A stretch of DNA of 64,000 nt from Plasmodium brasilianum (lineage: Eukaryota > Apicomplexa > Aconoidasida > Haemosporida > Plasmodiidae), in assembly GCF_023973825.1 (NCBI RefSeq), contig NC_090122.1, forward strand, positions 124,001 to 188,000, in the 5' to 3' direction. A program made the position numbers and the translations under genes. The notes below the pieces were generated by a model. It ran no database searches, was not told the origin of the DNA, and saw only the letters and a program-made list of their open reading frames with translations. Shown piece by piece: positions 39,506 through 51,264 of the stretch. Positions within the stretch are counted from its first letter, which is position 1, and each line of letters begins with the position of its first letter.

Positions 39506-39862
39506 ATGGTATCCAAAAAACCAGCAAAAGCTAAAAAAACCACAACAGGAACTGCAGATGGAAAAAAGAAGAGAAAAAAGTCAAGATATGACAGCTATGG
39601 ACTTTACATCTTTAAAGTATTAAAACAAGTTCACCCGGATACTGGTATATCAAGAAAATCCATGAACATAATGAACTCCTTCCTTGTTGACACTTTTGAG
39701 AAAATTGCTACTGAAGCTTCAAGGCTATGCAAATATACTAGAAGAGATACATTATCCTCTCGTGAAATTCAAACTGCCATAAGGTTAGTGTTGCCAGGAG
39801 AATTAGCTAAACATGCAGTATCAGAAGGAACAAAGGCTGTTACAAAATTTACCTCCAAGTAA
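39506..39862 (+). CDS. H2B: Histone H2B, canonical
   Basis: A single 118-residue exon. The Lys-rich tail ([20 protein letters not shown]) is followed by the histone fold [47 protein letters not shown] and the C-terminal [20 protein letters not shown]. The AVTKFTSK end keeps the lysine ubiquitinated in other eukaryotes. The short tail and length indicate canonical H2B rather than the apicomplexan variant H2B.Z. Pairing with H4 on one locus fits co-expression in S phase/schizogony, which is inferred. Confidence 0.98.
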   Translation: MVSKKPAKAKKTTTGTADGKKKRKKSRYDSYGLYIFKVLKQVHPDTGISRKSMNIMNSFLVDTFEKIATEASRLCKYTRRDTLSSREIQTAIRLVLPGELAKHAVSEGTKAVTKFTSK

Positions 39863-40352
39863 ATTTTGTTGTATTCTTACGCATACGCACACACCAAAAG
39901 GAAAGACTGAAAAGAATAAAAAAAAAAAGAAAAACAGAAAAATCGAAAAACCAAAAAAAAAGAATATCACATTGTGTACCTTAATGTGGTATTTATCTAT
40001 CTATATCGATATCTATCTATCTATCTATCTATCTATATATATATATATATATATAAAATGAAAAAAAAAAAAAAAAAAAAAAAAGTGAAACAACCAAAAA
40101 GAAATAAGTTAAATGGAAAATAATACATGAAGAGAAGAACAATTATACAAGGAAAAATATAAGAATGAATTTAAAGAAGAGTAAAAGAAATGGAAGACAG
40201 ACACTTTAATTGAAGTCCTGTTTTTTTTTTTTTTTTTCCCATTCTTTTTCATTTTTTTTTATTTTCCTAATGAGCTTTATATATATCTGAACAAGAGTTT
40301 ATCTGTGTATATACATATGTACCTAAAGCTGTTCATGCGTTCTTTTAGTGCA

Positions 40353-40395
<43 letters not shown>

Positions 40396-40901
40396 TTGTA
40401 TGTACCTATTGAACGTACAAAATTGAAACGAATGCTATAATATAAATATAAAGGGAATAATGTAATTATGATGTATATATTTATATGTGTGCTATTATTT
40501 ATATATATGACAAGGCAGACATATGTGCATAATTAGTAGTTTTAAGCAATATAAGAAGAAATGTTTTGTTTTGCTATGTTCAATTCATTTGTTTTATTTG
40601 TTTTAAGACTACTATCAAAAAAAAAAGAAACAGTATATAATACATGTTCATATATAGAATTTTATAATATGTTTAGTGCACGTATCTATTTACTGAATAT
40701 ATTTTTTCGACAATTTTTTTTTTCAAGTTTAACTATGTTTAAACGAACAAGTTTTTTAAGGCTTCACTAGAAGCCATTCCTTTCTTCTAAGTTTTTTCAT
40801 TACAAAAACAAAGCCTTTTTCAATATATATGCTACAGGAAGAACAAATGTTATAACAACTATTGGGGAAGTTTAAAAAAAAAATTAAAAAGCAATAAAAA
40901 A

Positions 40902-40937
<36 letters not shown>

Positions 40938-42134
40938 CTTTTTCCTTTTCAACAATATGTAGTTTATTAAAAATTGTATGTTCTCTACCATTTGTTCAAA
41001 AGGAGTTAAATAGATTTATTACTGTTAAATTGAAAATGTTATTTGTATAAAATTTGTTTTCTTTTTTTCCCCTTCTTGCACAATATTAATATATTCATAA
41101 TAGTATAATGTTGACTTAAGGGGAGAAAAAAAAAAGATTATATATAACAACACAAAATTAAAAAAAAAAGTGTTAAAAAGGTATTCATTATAAAAATGAT
41201 GGAAAACAAAATTAAAAGAACTTTAAAAAAAAATGTAGATAAAAACAAACTAAACCAAAATGAAATATAGTTTGTAACAAAATAATCAAAGAAAAAAAAA
41301 AAAAAAGACATATATCAAATAACAAAATCAAAAACTGAAATAACATCTCATGTTGTTCCAATAAATTGTGAAGCAAATGTATGGTTTATTAGAAAGATAA
41401 ATATAACTAAAAAAATTGCATATTGTGAAATTCTTTTTATTTTATTTTTTTATTTTTTAATTTTTATTTTTTTTATTTCTTATAATTTAAAGCTAAATAG
41501 TAATCACAGAAAAAAAGAAACTTCTCACATTTGACTTTTTATTTTTTGTCAAATAAAATATGACTCAAAAAAATAGTTGTTAACGCAGCTATTAAAACAA
41601 GTACATATAAAAGCACACCTCTTTGGATACAAACAAAATTACAAGACAAATAGTTTAGCAAAAATATATAGCAACAGTTGTACATATCTATATATGTCTA
41701 TACATACATATAAGTAATGGGAATTACTGTTGGTAACATCAGTATACACATGTGGGCCTGAACTTCGATATCACCTATCAATGAAAAAAACAAACTGTTA
41801 ACAAATGGTTTAACGATCTATAGTCGATGTAAAGCTATGTTTAGTATCATCAAAAAAGTAATGTTTCATTCGTCCCACCTTTGATTTACTAAAAAAAAAA
41901 GAAACAAAAATGTGTAATTTTTTGAGGATGAAATGTAAAAGAAAAATATGAACAGACAAGGGAAAAGATGAAAGAAAAAGATAAACAGGTAAGGATAAAA
42001 ATGGGGAAACAAAATGAGAGAAAAAGCAAATGTGAATAACGTCTACACGTATGAAGCTAAAAAAAAAAAAAAAAAAAAAGTATAAAACGGTTAAAAATAA
42101 TTATATGATGTCAAATTATATAATTTTTTTTTAA
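39863..42134. other. Intergenic, convergent 3' ends
   Basis: This lies between H2B (+) and the unknown secreted protein (-). It contains a TATC/CTAT tetranucleotide run at 39999-40040, (TA)n at 40036-40056 and 40355-40395, a 31-base T run at 40907-40937 and A-rich DNA around 41120-41320. Short open frames (40561-40770) look random. No gene called. Confidence 0.65.
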
Positions 42135-44153
42135 TTACTTAACAAATAGAATTTTAAATATGGTGTAAACGCTTAAGAGTACACAAAAGATAATAATGAC
42201 CATCATAAGTATGTCAAACAGTTCATTTACTTTTATGGTTAATTTAGTTTTTCCACTAGAAATTATAAAATTGACATTTTTAATTATGTGATATGTTCTT
42301 TGAATGAATTGATTATTTTCAATAAATGATATAAGTAGTTTATTCTCAAAATTATTGAAATGTTTTATATAAGAACATCCAGCTATATTCTCTACTGTAT
42401 TTGAAACATTTTTAAAATATTTGTATAAAAGTTCTCTTTCATATGTAGTTTGTATAATATAACAATTAATATGGCCAAAATATTCTTCATAAATGTTTTT
42501 TATAGAATCAATAATCTTTCTGTTGTACATTCCATCCTTCTCTTTATATACTTTCCATATTTTTGTTCGTGTGCTAATAAAAACAGTTGAAATATCTCTC
42601 ATTTGTGTAGTTGATAAGTATATTTTTGGTTGTTCATGTGATATAGTTTCATAAGGAATAAAAGATACCTGTTTACATTTTACTTCATTTGAGTTTAAAC
42701 TACACCTATACAAATGTACTAACTGTTTGTTCTTACTCAAAGTAATGTAATAAAAACCTATTTCGTTGTTTGAGTCTACAAACAGAACAAAATCTATTAT
42801 ATTTTTTACCTTGAAATATACATGGAATTTGTAATCTTTTAATATTATAACATAGTCATTGTTATTGTAATAAAAAGCAGTATATCTATTAACAGAAGAA
42901 ATGTTTTTTATCTTCGACTTGTTAAATATGTCCATGATGGGATTTTTATATAAAAGCATTTCATACATATTTCGAAGATTTTTATAGCAATTATTATAAT
43001 CATTTTCATTAAGATAGATTTTATTACATAAATCAAAATTCATTTTAGTCATATTCTTATTTATGTGTTTCCATAAAATATAATTATCACCAAATTGGTT
43101 TCTATATAAAGGAGAATTAAACAAAAAGCTTTTACTATTAGCTATTTTTTCATCGTTATATCTTGATAGTTTTGTCTCTTTTTGATTTCCTTCTATATAA
43201 TTATTTGCATTTTTTTCCAACAAAACTTTTAAATTACAAGCAATGGTTTTATTAAAAACATAATAAGCAATGTTTATATTCTCGAAATCGTTCCTTACAA
43301 AGCTTTTAAAATAATTAGATATTTTTTTAAGTAAAGATGTATTTTCTTTATTCATATATGGAAATGCTAATTCTAATAAATTTTTATATTCTTCATTTTT
43401 TATAAAAATTGCATTTATTTCGTTATGATCATGTGCAGACGGATAACATAATAATTTTTCAGGTAAAAATTTGGTATTCTTTATTTTACATATAGCTGCC
43501 ATAGGTACTAAATCGCTATTATTATCACTATTATTATCACTACTATTATACCTAATATTATGACTACTATTATCCCTATTATCATCCCTATTATCATCCC
43601 TATTATCATCCCCATTATTATAACCACTATTATCATCATTTTTATCATTGTCTTTACTACCCTTAGAATCCTCATCGTACTCCGAAGCATCAAACCTCTT
43701 TATATAAAAATTCTCACTCTTAACGTACAATTCTTTCTTCATATCAAAATATTTTAAACCTGATTCACTATAAAATAAATTATTAATTTCACATATAACA
43801 CCATTCTTATAATTTTTTAATAATATTATATCACCCCCATCATATTCAAAAACAAAATGTACATTAGCTGGCACTCTATATTTAAAATAATTTATAATTT
43901 TTGTAAAACTTTTGTAAAAGTATATTTCCTCTTTTAGTTTTATCTCTCCTATATGTAAACTATTTATATAATTACTGTCTTCATTTTCATTTAAAAATAT
44001 GTACTGAAATTTACTCAGTTCACTCGTTGTATTATTTGTATTCGCATTTGTATAAATAACATTAGTCAATTTTCCAACTGCACTAGAACCAGATACCACA
44101 TTTTCGAAATAATACAAAATTATTAACACATAATAATTAAGTATTCTTTTCAT
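42135..44153 (-). CDS. Conserved Plasmodium-type secreted type I membrane protein, unknown function
   Basis: A single exon of 672 residues. It begins with a cleavable-looking signal peptide (MKRILNYYVLIILYYFENVVSG) and ends with one strongly hydrophobic segment at ~643-668 (LFDILMMVIIIFCVLLSVYTIF) and a tail of only five or so residues. So the long middle is lumenal or extracellular. Residues ~165-220 are Asp/Asn/Ser low complexity with a DDNR repeat. The remainder is rich in beta-prone, aromatic sequence with scattered cysteines (for example IICEINN, CKIKNTKFL, CSLNSNEVKCKQ, NCYIIQTT, GCSYIKHF) but no domain I can name. Its place between H2B and RPS4, two genes from PTEX88, matches the P. 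falciparum order as I remember it. Surface, vacuole or apical location are all possible. Confidence 0.8.
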   Translation of the reverse strand: MKRILNYYVLIILYYFENVVSGSSAVGKLTNVIYTNANTNNTTSELSKFQYIFLNENEDSNYINSLHIGEIKLKEEIYFYKSFTKIINYFKYRVPANVHFVFEYDGGDIILLKNYKNGVICEINNLFYSESGLKYFDMKKELYVKSENFYIKRFDASEYDEDSKGSKDNDKNDDNSGYNNGDDNRDDNRDDNRDNSSHNIRYNSSDNNSDNNSDLVPMAAICKIKNTKFLPEKLLCYPSAHDHNEINAIFIKNEEYKNLLELAFPYMNKENTSLLKKISNYFKSFVRNDFENINIAYYVFNKTIACNLKVLLEKNANNYIEGNQKETKLSRYNDEKIANSKSFLFNSPLYRNQFGDNYILWKHINKNMTKMNFDLCNKIYLNENDYNNCYKNLRNMYEMLLYKNPIMDIFNKSKIKNISSVNRYTAFYYNNNDYVIILKDYKFHVYFKVKNIIDFVLFVDSNNEIGFYYITLSKNKQLVHLYRCSLNSNEVKCKQVSFIPYETISHEQPKIYLSTTQMRDISTVFISTRTKIWKVYKEKDGMYNRKIIDSIKNIYEEYFGHINCYIIQTTYERELLYKYFKNVSNTVENIAGCSYIKHFNNFENKLLISFIENNQFIQRTYHIIKNVNFIISSGKTKLTIKVNELFDILMMVIIIFCVLLSVYTIFKILFVK

Positions 44154-45974
44154 TTTTTTCTTTTTTTTTTTTCAAACCTTATATCTTAAACTGCTTCATA
44201 AATAATTCTTGAACTAACAAAAATGGAATATGTTGGACCATTCACCTTTTTTATTATGTACTGTTCAGGCAAAATGAGAAAGTAAAAATGAATTATTACC
44301 TTTTTTAATCAAAAATATTAAATAATTACCAAAAAATACACGAGTATACAAAAAAAAAAAAAAAAAAAAAAATTTACTTATTATTTTAGTGTTTTACACT
44401 TGTAAATTTTTCCGTGCATTTGTTGCAATAACAGGAAAAAAAGGATGCACACACCTATTTCGTATATATATGTGTGTATATATTTATATATGTGGTACAA
44501 ATGTAGATTAACGAAATCATTTTCCTTCATGAATATGTTTACACACGTATATATACACACCAAAATTATGGTATCGTTTTACCATAATTTTATTCGTAGT
44601 ACAACTGTTTTCTAACATTCTCATGAGGATTTATAACCATATGAACTTCTTCAATGGCGCATATTCTAATGGGGATAAAAGACGCAAAAGCGAAAAAACA
44701 TAAAAAAAAAAAAAAAGACGAAAAAACGAAAAAAAAGACTCATACGCGAAAAAGCGAAAAAAACTATGCACTATTCAACTAAAAGTTTTACACGCAAAAT
44801 AGATTTGCGGTCATTCACCTTTTAGCTGTAGCCTTATTCTGTTTACAAACATTAATTTTCCTATTGCAACTACTTTTTCATTTGGTACATACTTAGCGCA
44901 AGATAAATACATTAGCACAAAAGGTGCTTTATAAGATAATCATTTGAAACTGTAATTTAACTGGTACATAATTTTTTCTTTTCACTTTGAATGCAAAATA
45001 TTTTAAAAATAAATATGTTTTCTCATAAAGTTGTATATTCTTTATTTTAAAAAAAAAAAAAAAAAAAAACTGAAAAAACAGAAAAAACAAAACGCAGAAA
45101 GGGAAGAAAAAGACGAGTACATCATTTCGGTAAATACGAAAAAGACACCGACTTTCTCCTTAATAGCACTTTTTCCTTTCTTCCCTCCCTCTCTCCCTCA
45201 TTTTCAATATCTTGAATGGTTATATACTTTGCAAAAAGAAAATGATTATTATATAGTTGTAATAAACTTCGTTTTTAATCTTTACATTATATTGTGTAAT
45301 TGCACTTTTTCCTTTTATGTTTTAAATTTGTGGAGAAATAAAAAAAAAAAAAAAACGAAAAACAAAAATTTAAAATTTAATATTTAAAATTTAACACTTA
45401 AAATATAAAAATTAAAATTTAATATTTAAAATATAAAAATTAAAATTTAACATTTAAAAATTAAAAATTAAAATTTAACATTTAAAAATTAAAAATTAAA
45501 ATTTAACATTTAAAAATTAAAAATTAAAATTTAACATTTAAAAATTAAAAATTAAAATTTAACATTTAAAAATTAAAAATTAAAATTTAACATTTAAAAA
45601 TTAAAAATTAAAATTTAACATTTAAAAATTAAATTTTAAAATCTAAAATTTTAAATTTTAAAATTAAGTTTTAATATTTATGAACAGTGGTTTATTCAGA
45701 AGAAAATAAAAAAGTCTTACATAAAAACATAATTTTTCTCAATCAAAATTGTTTTCCTTCTAATTTCTCAACATTCAAAATGCAAAACCTTTTTAACGTC
45801 AAAAAAGGTATAGCATAAAAAAAAAAAAAAAAAAAAAAATATTCATAATATAATAATCCATAAATGAGTTAATCATGTAATATCTAAAAGTATAATATAA
45901 TTTATATAACTTTTGTAATACTATGTTATAGGCTAAATAGCACTTCTGCTACCTCCATTTAGTTATTGTGCTTT
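44154..45974. other. Intergenic, promoter of unknown gene and 3' flank of RPS4
   Basis: Both flanking genes are on the minus strand. The region holds A runs at 44349-44371 and 45049-45069, a 28-bp array at 45449-45640 within a longer A/T-only block (45358-45670), and an A run at 45818-45839. No gene called. Confidence 0.65.
45449..45640. repeat. 28-bp A/T-only array, about seven units
   Basis: About seven 28-bp units containing AACATTTAAAAATTAAAAAT then TAAAATTT, set in related shorter AAAATTTAATATTT repeats from 45364. The only G/C base in each unit is the single C of AACATT. Located 0.3 kb past the RPS4 stop. Confidence 0.92.
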
Positions 45975-47331
45975 TTAATTATTTAGTGCCCTTAGTCTGT
46001 TTCTTCTTTCTTCAATTATATCTAGTTTAATTCCTTTCTCCCTCGGTAAACTAATATAAGGTTTTGAGTTGTCTCCTATAACCAAAACATTACTTAGCCG
46101 AGTAGCAAATATTTTTCCTCTTGAATCTTTTACATGAATAATATCATACGTTCCTATGTTTTTGTCTATCGAAGAAATTGTACCAACTCTACCAACACTG
46201 TGTCCTGCAGTTACCATAACCATACTACCTATTTGAAATTTTAAATGGTCTAAAACTTTTCCTGTTTCTAAATCTAATCTTACTGTGTCATTTACCTTAA
46301 CTTCTGGATGGATATATGGTATACTTCTACCATCATGTGTAACAGCTATTGATAATCTTCCTTTTCTTAATATTATTTTTTTTACTTTGCATAATTTATA
46401 TTTACTCTCTTCAGTTGTTATCCTATGAGGAACAAATCTTCCTTTCGTATCATACAACAATCGAAAATATTCATTTGATTTTGTTATATGAATTACATCC
46501 ATTAACCCAACTGGAAACGTACAATCCGTCCTTATCTTATTGTCCACTTTCACAATTTTTTGAATTAATATCAATTTTACTTCATCAAAAGTTAAAGCAT
46601 ATTTTAAACGATTTCTTAACAAAATTACTAATGGAATACTCTCGATTAACTTATGTGGACCACTGCTCGTTTTGGGCGCATACTGACCGCCCATCTTGTT
46701 CAACATCCAATGTGATGGCGCATTGACTCTTTTCAAATGTTTCTTTATTCCTTTTCCCTGAAAAACGCACACAAAAAGGGCAGAAAAAAATGAAAAAATG
46801 AAATAATTATGAACAGTTCATAATTTTTTACTTGCACAGAATAACGTTCACAAAAAAAAAAAAAAAAAAAAAAAAAAAATGTACAAAGAATAGGTAGAAT
46901 GAACGAATAGCATCATCATAACATTTCTTTTATCAAAATACGATCATGTTTCATAATAATTCATTTTTAATGCATATTTATTTTATTCGTCAGAATGAAA
47001 ATAATAACTCAAGGAATAATCTTCTATGTAGGAGATAAAACTGCGCTTCATTTAATACACGCACGTTCTATTAATCAGATTTATCATTTAAAAAATGTAT
47101 ATACAAAACAAACCCTTTAACATATAGCGCAAGTTATAACATCAGCAGATTCACTATTGTATATGCATAATCATACATACGTAAATACGCACATATGTAG
47201 TAAATACATTTCGTATATAAATGCATATTTATATATATACATAATTACACAAATACATATATACATGTACGTACACTTATGTATGTATGTATATATTCTT
47301 TACGTAATTTTCTCCTCTTTTATATTACCAT
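45975..47331 (-). CDS. RPS4: 40S ribosomal protein S4
   Basis: The main exon is 46757-45975 (260 residues from GKGIKKHLKRVNAPSHWML to RRNRLRALNN), colinear with eukaryotic RPS4: RS4N region, S4 RNA-binding segment (LIQKIVKVDNKIRTD), central ribosomal_S4e domain and KOW-like VMVTAGHSVGRVGTI. The family starts M-G-(R/K)-G, and this exon starts exactly at GKG after a GTTTTTCAG acceptor, so the missing residue is the initiator Met. The best first exon I can find is a bare ATG at 47331-47329 followed by the donor GTAATA and preceded by AAAAA, giving a 571-bp phase-0 intron and a 261-residue protein. The alternative reading MCVFQGKG reads through the acceptor and is less likely. Exon 1 placement is inference. 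Confidence 0.93.
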
Positions 47332-47810
47332 TTTTTCAATTTGGAATTAAAAAGTGTTAAATTGGTTCCTCCCTTTGAATATTTGTAAATTGGAAGTTAC
47401 TATTCCGCTTTATACTTTGTTGTATGAAAAGTAATAAACTTTTATACCGTTATGCTGTTATAGTGTTATATTGATATATAAAAATATTATTATAAAAAAT
47501 AAGAAAAAAAAAAATTATCACCTTTAATTATTGTAATTCAAAAATTAAGGAATTTCTTTTTATAATCTTCTTTTTGTTACAATTTGTACTGCATTGTTTT
47601 TTATTTATTTTTTTCGGAATATGTAATTAAAAAATTTTGTTATTCTGTAGATTTTATTATTTTTGTACTAAAAATATTCTTTTTTTTTTTTTTTTTTTCT
47701 TTTTAAAGCAAAACCTCACTCCGCAAATTTGCTCGTAAATGTATGCATATATATAAATACATACGTACGTACATAAATATATACGTATGTACATTAATGT
47801 ACACTCACGT

Positions 47811-48014
47811 TTATAAATATACGCATATGTTTATAAATATACGCATATGTTTATAAATATACGCACATGTTTATAAATATGCGCACATGTTTATAAATAT
47901 ACGCATATGTTTATAAATATACGCACATGTTTATAAATATACGCACATGTTTATAAATATACGCACATGTTTATAAATATACGCACATGTTTATAAATAT
48001 ACGCACATGTTTAC
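47811..48014. repeat. 20-bp array, about ten TTTATAAATATACGCACATG units
   Basis: About ten 20-bp units, alternating ACGCATATG and ACGCACATG forms, with no spacer. It lies about 0.5 kb upstream of the inferred RPS4 start. Each unit has the inverted pair ATAAAT / ATTTAT when read across the junction TTTATAAATAT. Confidence 0.93.
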
Positions 48015-48959
48015 AAATATACATGTACTCATATACTAGAAGTATTTTTTGTCAAGCACTTTTGTAATGCGCGTTGATTATATGACGTAATTATTTATCT
48101 TTTCAAGTTTTAATATGAGTGTTTTAAGATCCCTTCAGCGTTGATCTCGTATAACAAACATATATACAATAATGCAGCTTAATATATAATGTGAGTTAAA
48201 CAAAAAGAAAAAAAAAATATGTATGAATTTTGTTAAGTGGTAAGTTCATACACTTAAATCACTTCTACTAGGTTACAAAATGAAAGTAATATATATTCTT
48301 ATATATGTATAATATACAAATTTGTATACATATATATAGTATATATTTGCAGTGTTGCAACGTATGTATTAAATATGCATATTAAAAACAAAAAAAAAAA
48401 AATAAAAATTTTGTTAAAATTTTTAAAGGTGTAGGTAATTCAAAAATTAGTATTTCCCCTTTTGTTTAAATAAGTATAGTTTATTACAAACCTTAAAGTA
48501 CATGTTACACTCAGTTAAAGCACAAGGAAAAAAGTATAATAAAGGTTAATCCTTTAAAAATATTTTTTTATATTTTTTTTTTTTTTTTATTGACCTTAAA
48601 GTGTATCACTGTTTTATATTATAAAAAGGAATATATTATTTTAATTTTTTTTATATACAAAGGAAATTGAATTATAAAATTAAAATTATTATAAACAACT
48701 TATACTAAATAATAGGACTATAACGTATAGTTAAAAAAAAAAATAAATAAATGACTTTTAAACATTTAATGGCTTTATTAAAATAATTTTTTATATGAAG
48801 CTTATAAGCTAAACAGCAGTGTTGTATGTATACAAAAATGAACGCCTACATCCATAAATAGCGTCTTAGGGAACAAATTCATATTTTAGCAAAAAGGAAA
48901 AAAATGTTAATGAGATCCGTAGGTTTAAATTTTTGTTATGAACAAATCAGGTAAAAAAA

Positions 48960-49235
48960 AAATAAATGAAGTGAAAGAAATGAAAAAATGGAAGAAATGA
49001 AAAAATGGAAGAAATGAAAAAATGAAAGAAATGAAAAAATGAAAGAAATGAAAAAAATGAAAAAATGAAAGAAAATGAAAGAAATGAAAAAATGAAAGAA
49101 ATGAAAGAAATGAAAGAAATGAAAAAATGAAAGAAATGAAAAAATGAAAGAAATGAAAAAATGAAAAAAATGAAAGAAGTAAAATCAGTGAAAGAAATGA
49201 AAGAAATGAAAAAAATGAAAGAAGTAAAATTGAAA
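48960..49235. repeat. C-poor AATGAAAGA/AATGAAAAA array
   Basis: About 280 bp made of GAAATGAAAAAATGAAA and GAAATGAAAGAAATGAAA blocks, with the + strand nearly lacking C. The minus strand therefore reads a Phe/Ser-rich open frame (SFISFISFI) that I reject as coding. Confidence 0.9.
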
Positions 49236-49547
49236 GACATTAACGAAGTAAAATAAGTAAAGGAAATAAAAAAAATTAATTGAACTTGAACTTAGGTTAA
49301 AATTAAATTAAATTAATTTAAATAGGCTAAAAAATATTCCAGTTAAGAAATTCCAATGTCATATGTTTTTCATATAATAATAGGCGAAGCATACTTTTAA
49401 TTGTTCCTCTAAAAGAGGAAAATCAAAATGTCTGTATTTTATTTTATATCATTTTTGATAATCATGCATGCGTTTGCAGCGCCTCATTTTGTTTTATTCT
49501 TACTTCAATTGTAATTTTTATTTTTTATTTTATTTTATTTTTTATTT

Positions 49548-49665
49548 TTCTTTTTTTGCTTTATTTGTATTTTATTTTGTTTTTTTGCTTTATTTTAATT
49601 ACTTTTTTTTTTGCTTTATTTTAATTACTTTTTTTTTTTGCTTTATTTTAATTACTTTTTTTTTT
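49548..49665. repeat. TTTTTGCTTTATTTTAATTAC array
   Basis: Three to four units of about 24-25 bp reading TTTTTTGCTTTATTTTAATT then AC, preceded by shorter TTTTATTTTATTTTTTA runs from about 49518. C/T-rich on the + strand. Confidence 0.82.
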
Positions 49666-50209
49666 GGTATATTATACACATATTTTTATACATATTATCT
49701 TATGAGCATGTAACATTCGAAACGGCTCTTTAGGATATGCTTTTCTTTCGTCCGTATGTATTAGCACGAACAACTCATTCACAGTATAATAACATGGGTA
49801 TACATGTTAACATAAAAAGGAAAACAAGTGTATGCTTTGTTTACATGTAAAATATATAAGAGAAAATGCACATATGTTAACATACACACGAAGGATACAC
49901 ACACTTTATAAGAAGTGTATGTAATAGTATAGTATATTTAAAGAAAAATAAAACTCTTTATCATTACCGTCTTTTCATTATTCCCCTTTTTGTGCATTTT
50001 GCATGGTATCCATTTCTACCTGTTTAACGCATTAAGAATATCTTTATTTTGTATACATGATATGTATATATGTAGACACTTATGCAGTCTTGTGTGCCTT
50101 TATTTCATTACTTAAATTTCATGGGTCTTCGCATATTTTAAGCATCGAAGGTAATGTTAAAGGAAGACAAATTGCTAGGAAAAGAAAAAAAAAAAAAAAA
50201 TAGATCATA

Positions 50210-50572
50210 ATGATTATTGAGAACAGTAAAGAAGTTACTATAAACGAAGATATTGAAAAAGAAATTTACGAATGTTTCTCTTTATTTGATACAAATAAAT
50301 GTGGGTATATTGACATTAGGGAATTTTACTTTGCCTTAAAATCCCTAGGCTTAAATTTTAAAAAAGAACAAGTAAAAAATTTATTTTTAGAAATAAAGAA
50401 AAGTATTGATGACAAATTAAATTTTGATGAATTTTTTGATATCGCCTCAAAACATATCCATAAAAGATACAATGACGAGGAAATAGAACAGATGTTTTCC
50501 TTGTTCGATCCGAATGACACGGGTTATAATTTTTTTTTTTTTTTTCAGTGAATAGTACATATATATATATAA

Positions 50573-50613
<41 letters not shown>

Positions 50614-51264
50614 TATATACATAAATAAATATATATACATAAATAAATATATATATATAAATAAATATATATATATAAATAAATAAATATATATGTATAT
50701 ATATATATATATATATGTATAATAGCGTGCTTTCCCCATGAGATACGTCCATATAACTGTATCTTACTTTTTCATTTTAGGAAAAATTACTTTGGCTTCT
50801 TTGAAAAAAGTCTGCGCTGATATAGGTACCAAAGTGAATATACTCAAATTACAATTCTTTACATAACTTTACAAATATGATTTGAGTATATCCCTATTTT
50901 TTTAGTTATATACAAACGTTAAGTAGTCACAGCGTTACATTTTTTGTTCGTTGCAACTATTCTGCGTAAGGATAGGTTTCTATGTACACGTAATTACATG
51001 AATCTACACATGTTTATATATGTACACATGTATTTATATGTGCGTATACATGATTACATGTAAGCTTACATAAAACTTTTGACGCGTATGCAAAAACGCC
51101 CTCTTTTCTTTCATCAAGGAGAAAATATAGATGACGTGGAACTGAACAATATGATCGAATTTGCTGATAAGAACAATGACAAAGTTATAGATAAAGAAGA
51201 GTTTAAAAGCATCGTTTTAAGTGCGTGGAGAAACGACCCATTTAGTGATATCGACTCAGACTGA
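50210..51264 (+). CDS. CEN4: Centrin (centrin-4-like), three exons
   Basis: Exons 50210-50522, 50781-50825 (45 nt) and 51119-51264, both introns GT-AG in phase 1, encode 167 residues, normal for a centrin. Four EF-hand positions are present. EF1 ([12 protein letters not shown]) keeps D1, N3, D9 and E12 but has Cys at position 5. EF2 ([14 protein letters not shown]) is degenerate. EF3 (DPNDTGKITLAS) lacks the acidic residue 12. EF4 ([12 protein letters not shown]) is complete. So perhaps two sites bind calcium. Centrins sit at the centriolar plaque/MTOC and act in nuclear division; Plasmodium has four. The assignment to centrin-4 rests mainly on its place between RPS4 and PTEX88, as I recall from P. 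falciparum. A (TA)n run occupies intron 1. Confidence 0.9.

Larger units (their letters stand above)
47332..50209. other. Intergenic, divergent promoter region (RPS4/centrin)
   Basis: Holds a T run at 47681-47698, a 20-bp array at 47811-48014, an AATGAAAG-type array at 48960-49235, a TTGCTTTATTTTAATTAC array at 49548-49665 and a purine-rich leader before the centrin gene. No gene or structured RNA recognised. Confidence 0.65.

Noticed and set aside
45975..46772. RPS4 start at MCVFQ
   Set aside because: Reads through a strong CAG acceptor and adds residues not found in the family; the conserved start is M-G-(K/R)-G.
47811..48014. CRISPR-like regular repeat
   Set aside because: Units are directly adjacent with no spacers, and the genome is eukaryotic.
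48947..49240. 97-codon Phe/Ser frame on the minus strand
   Set aside because: Translation of the AATGAAAGA array; no conserved features.
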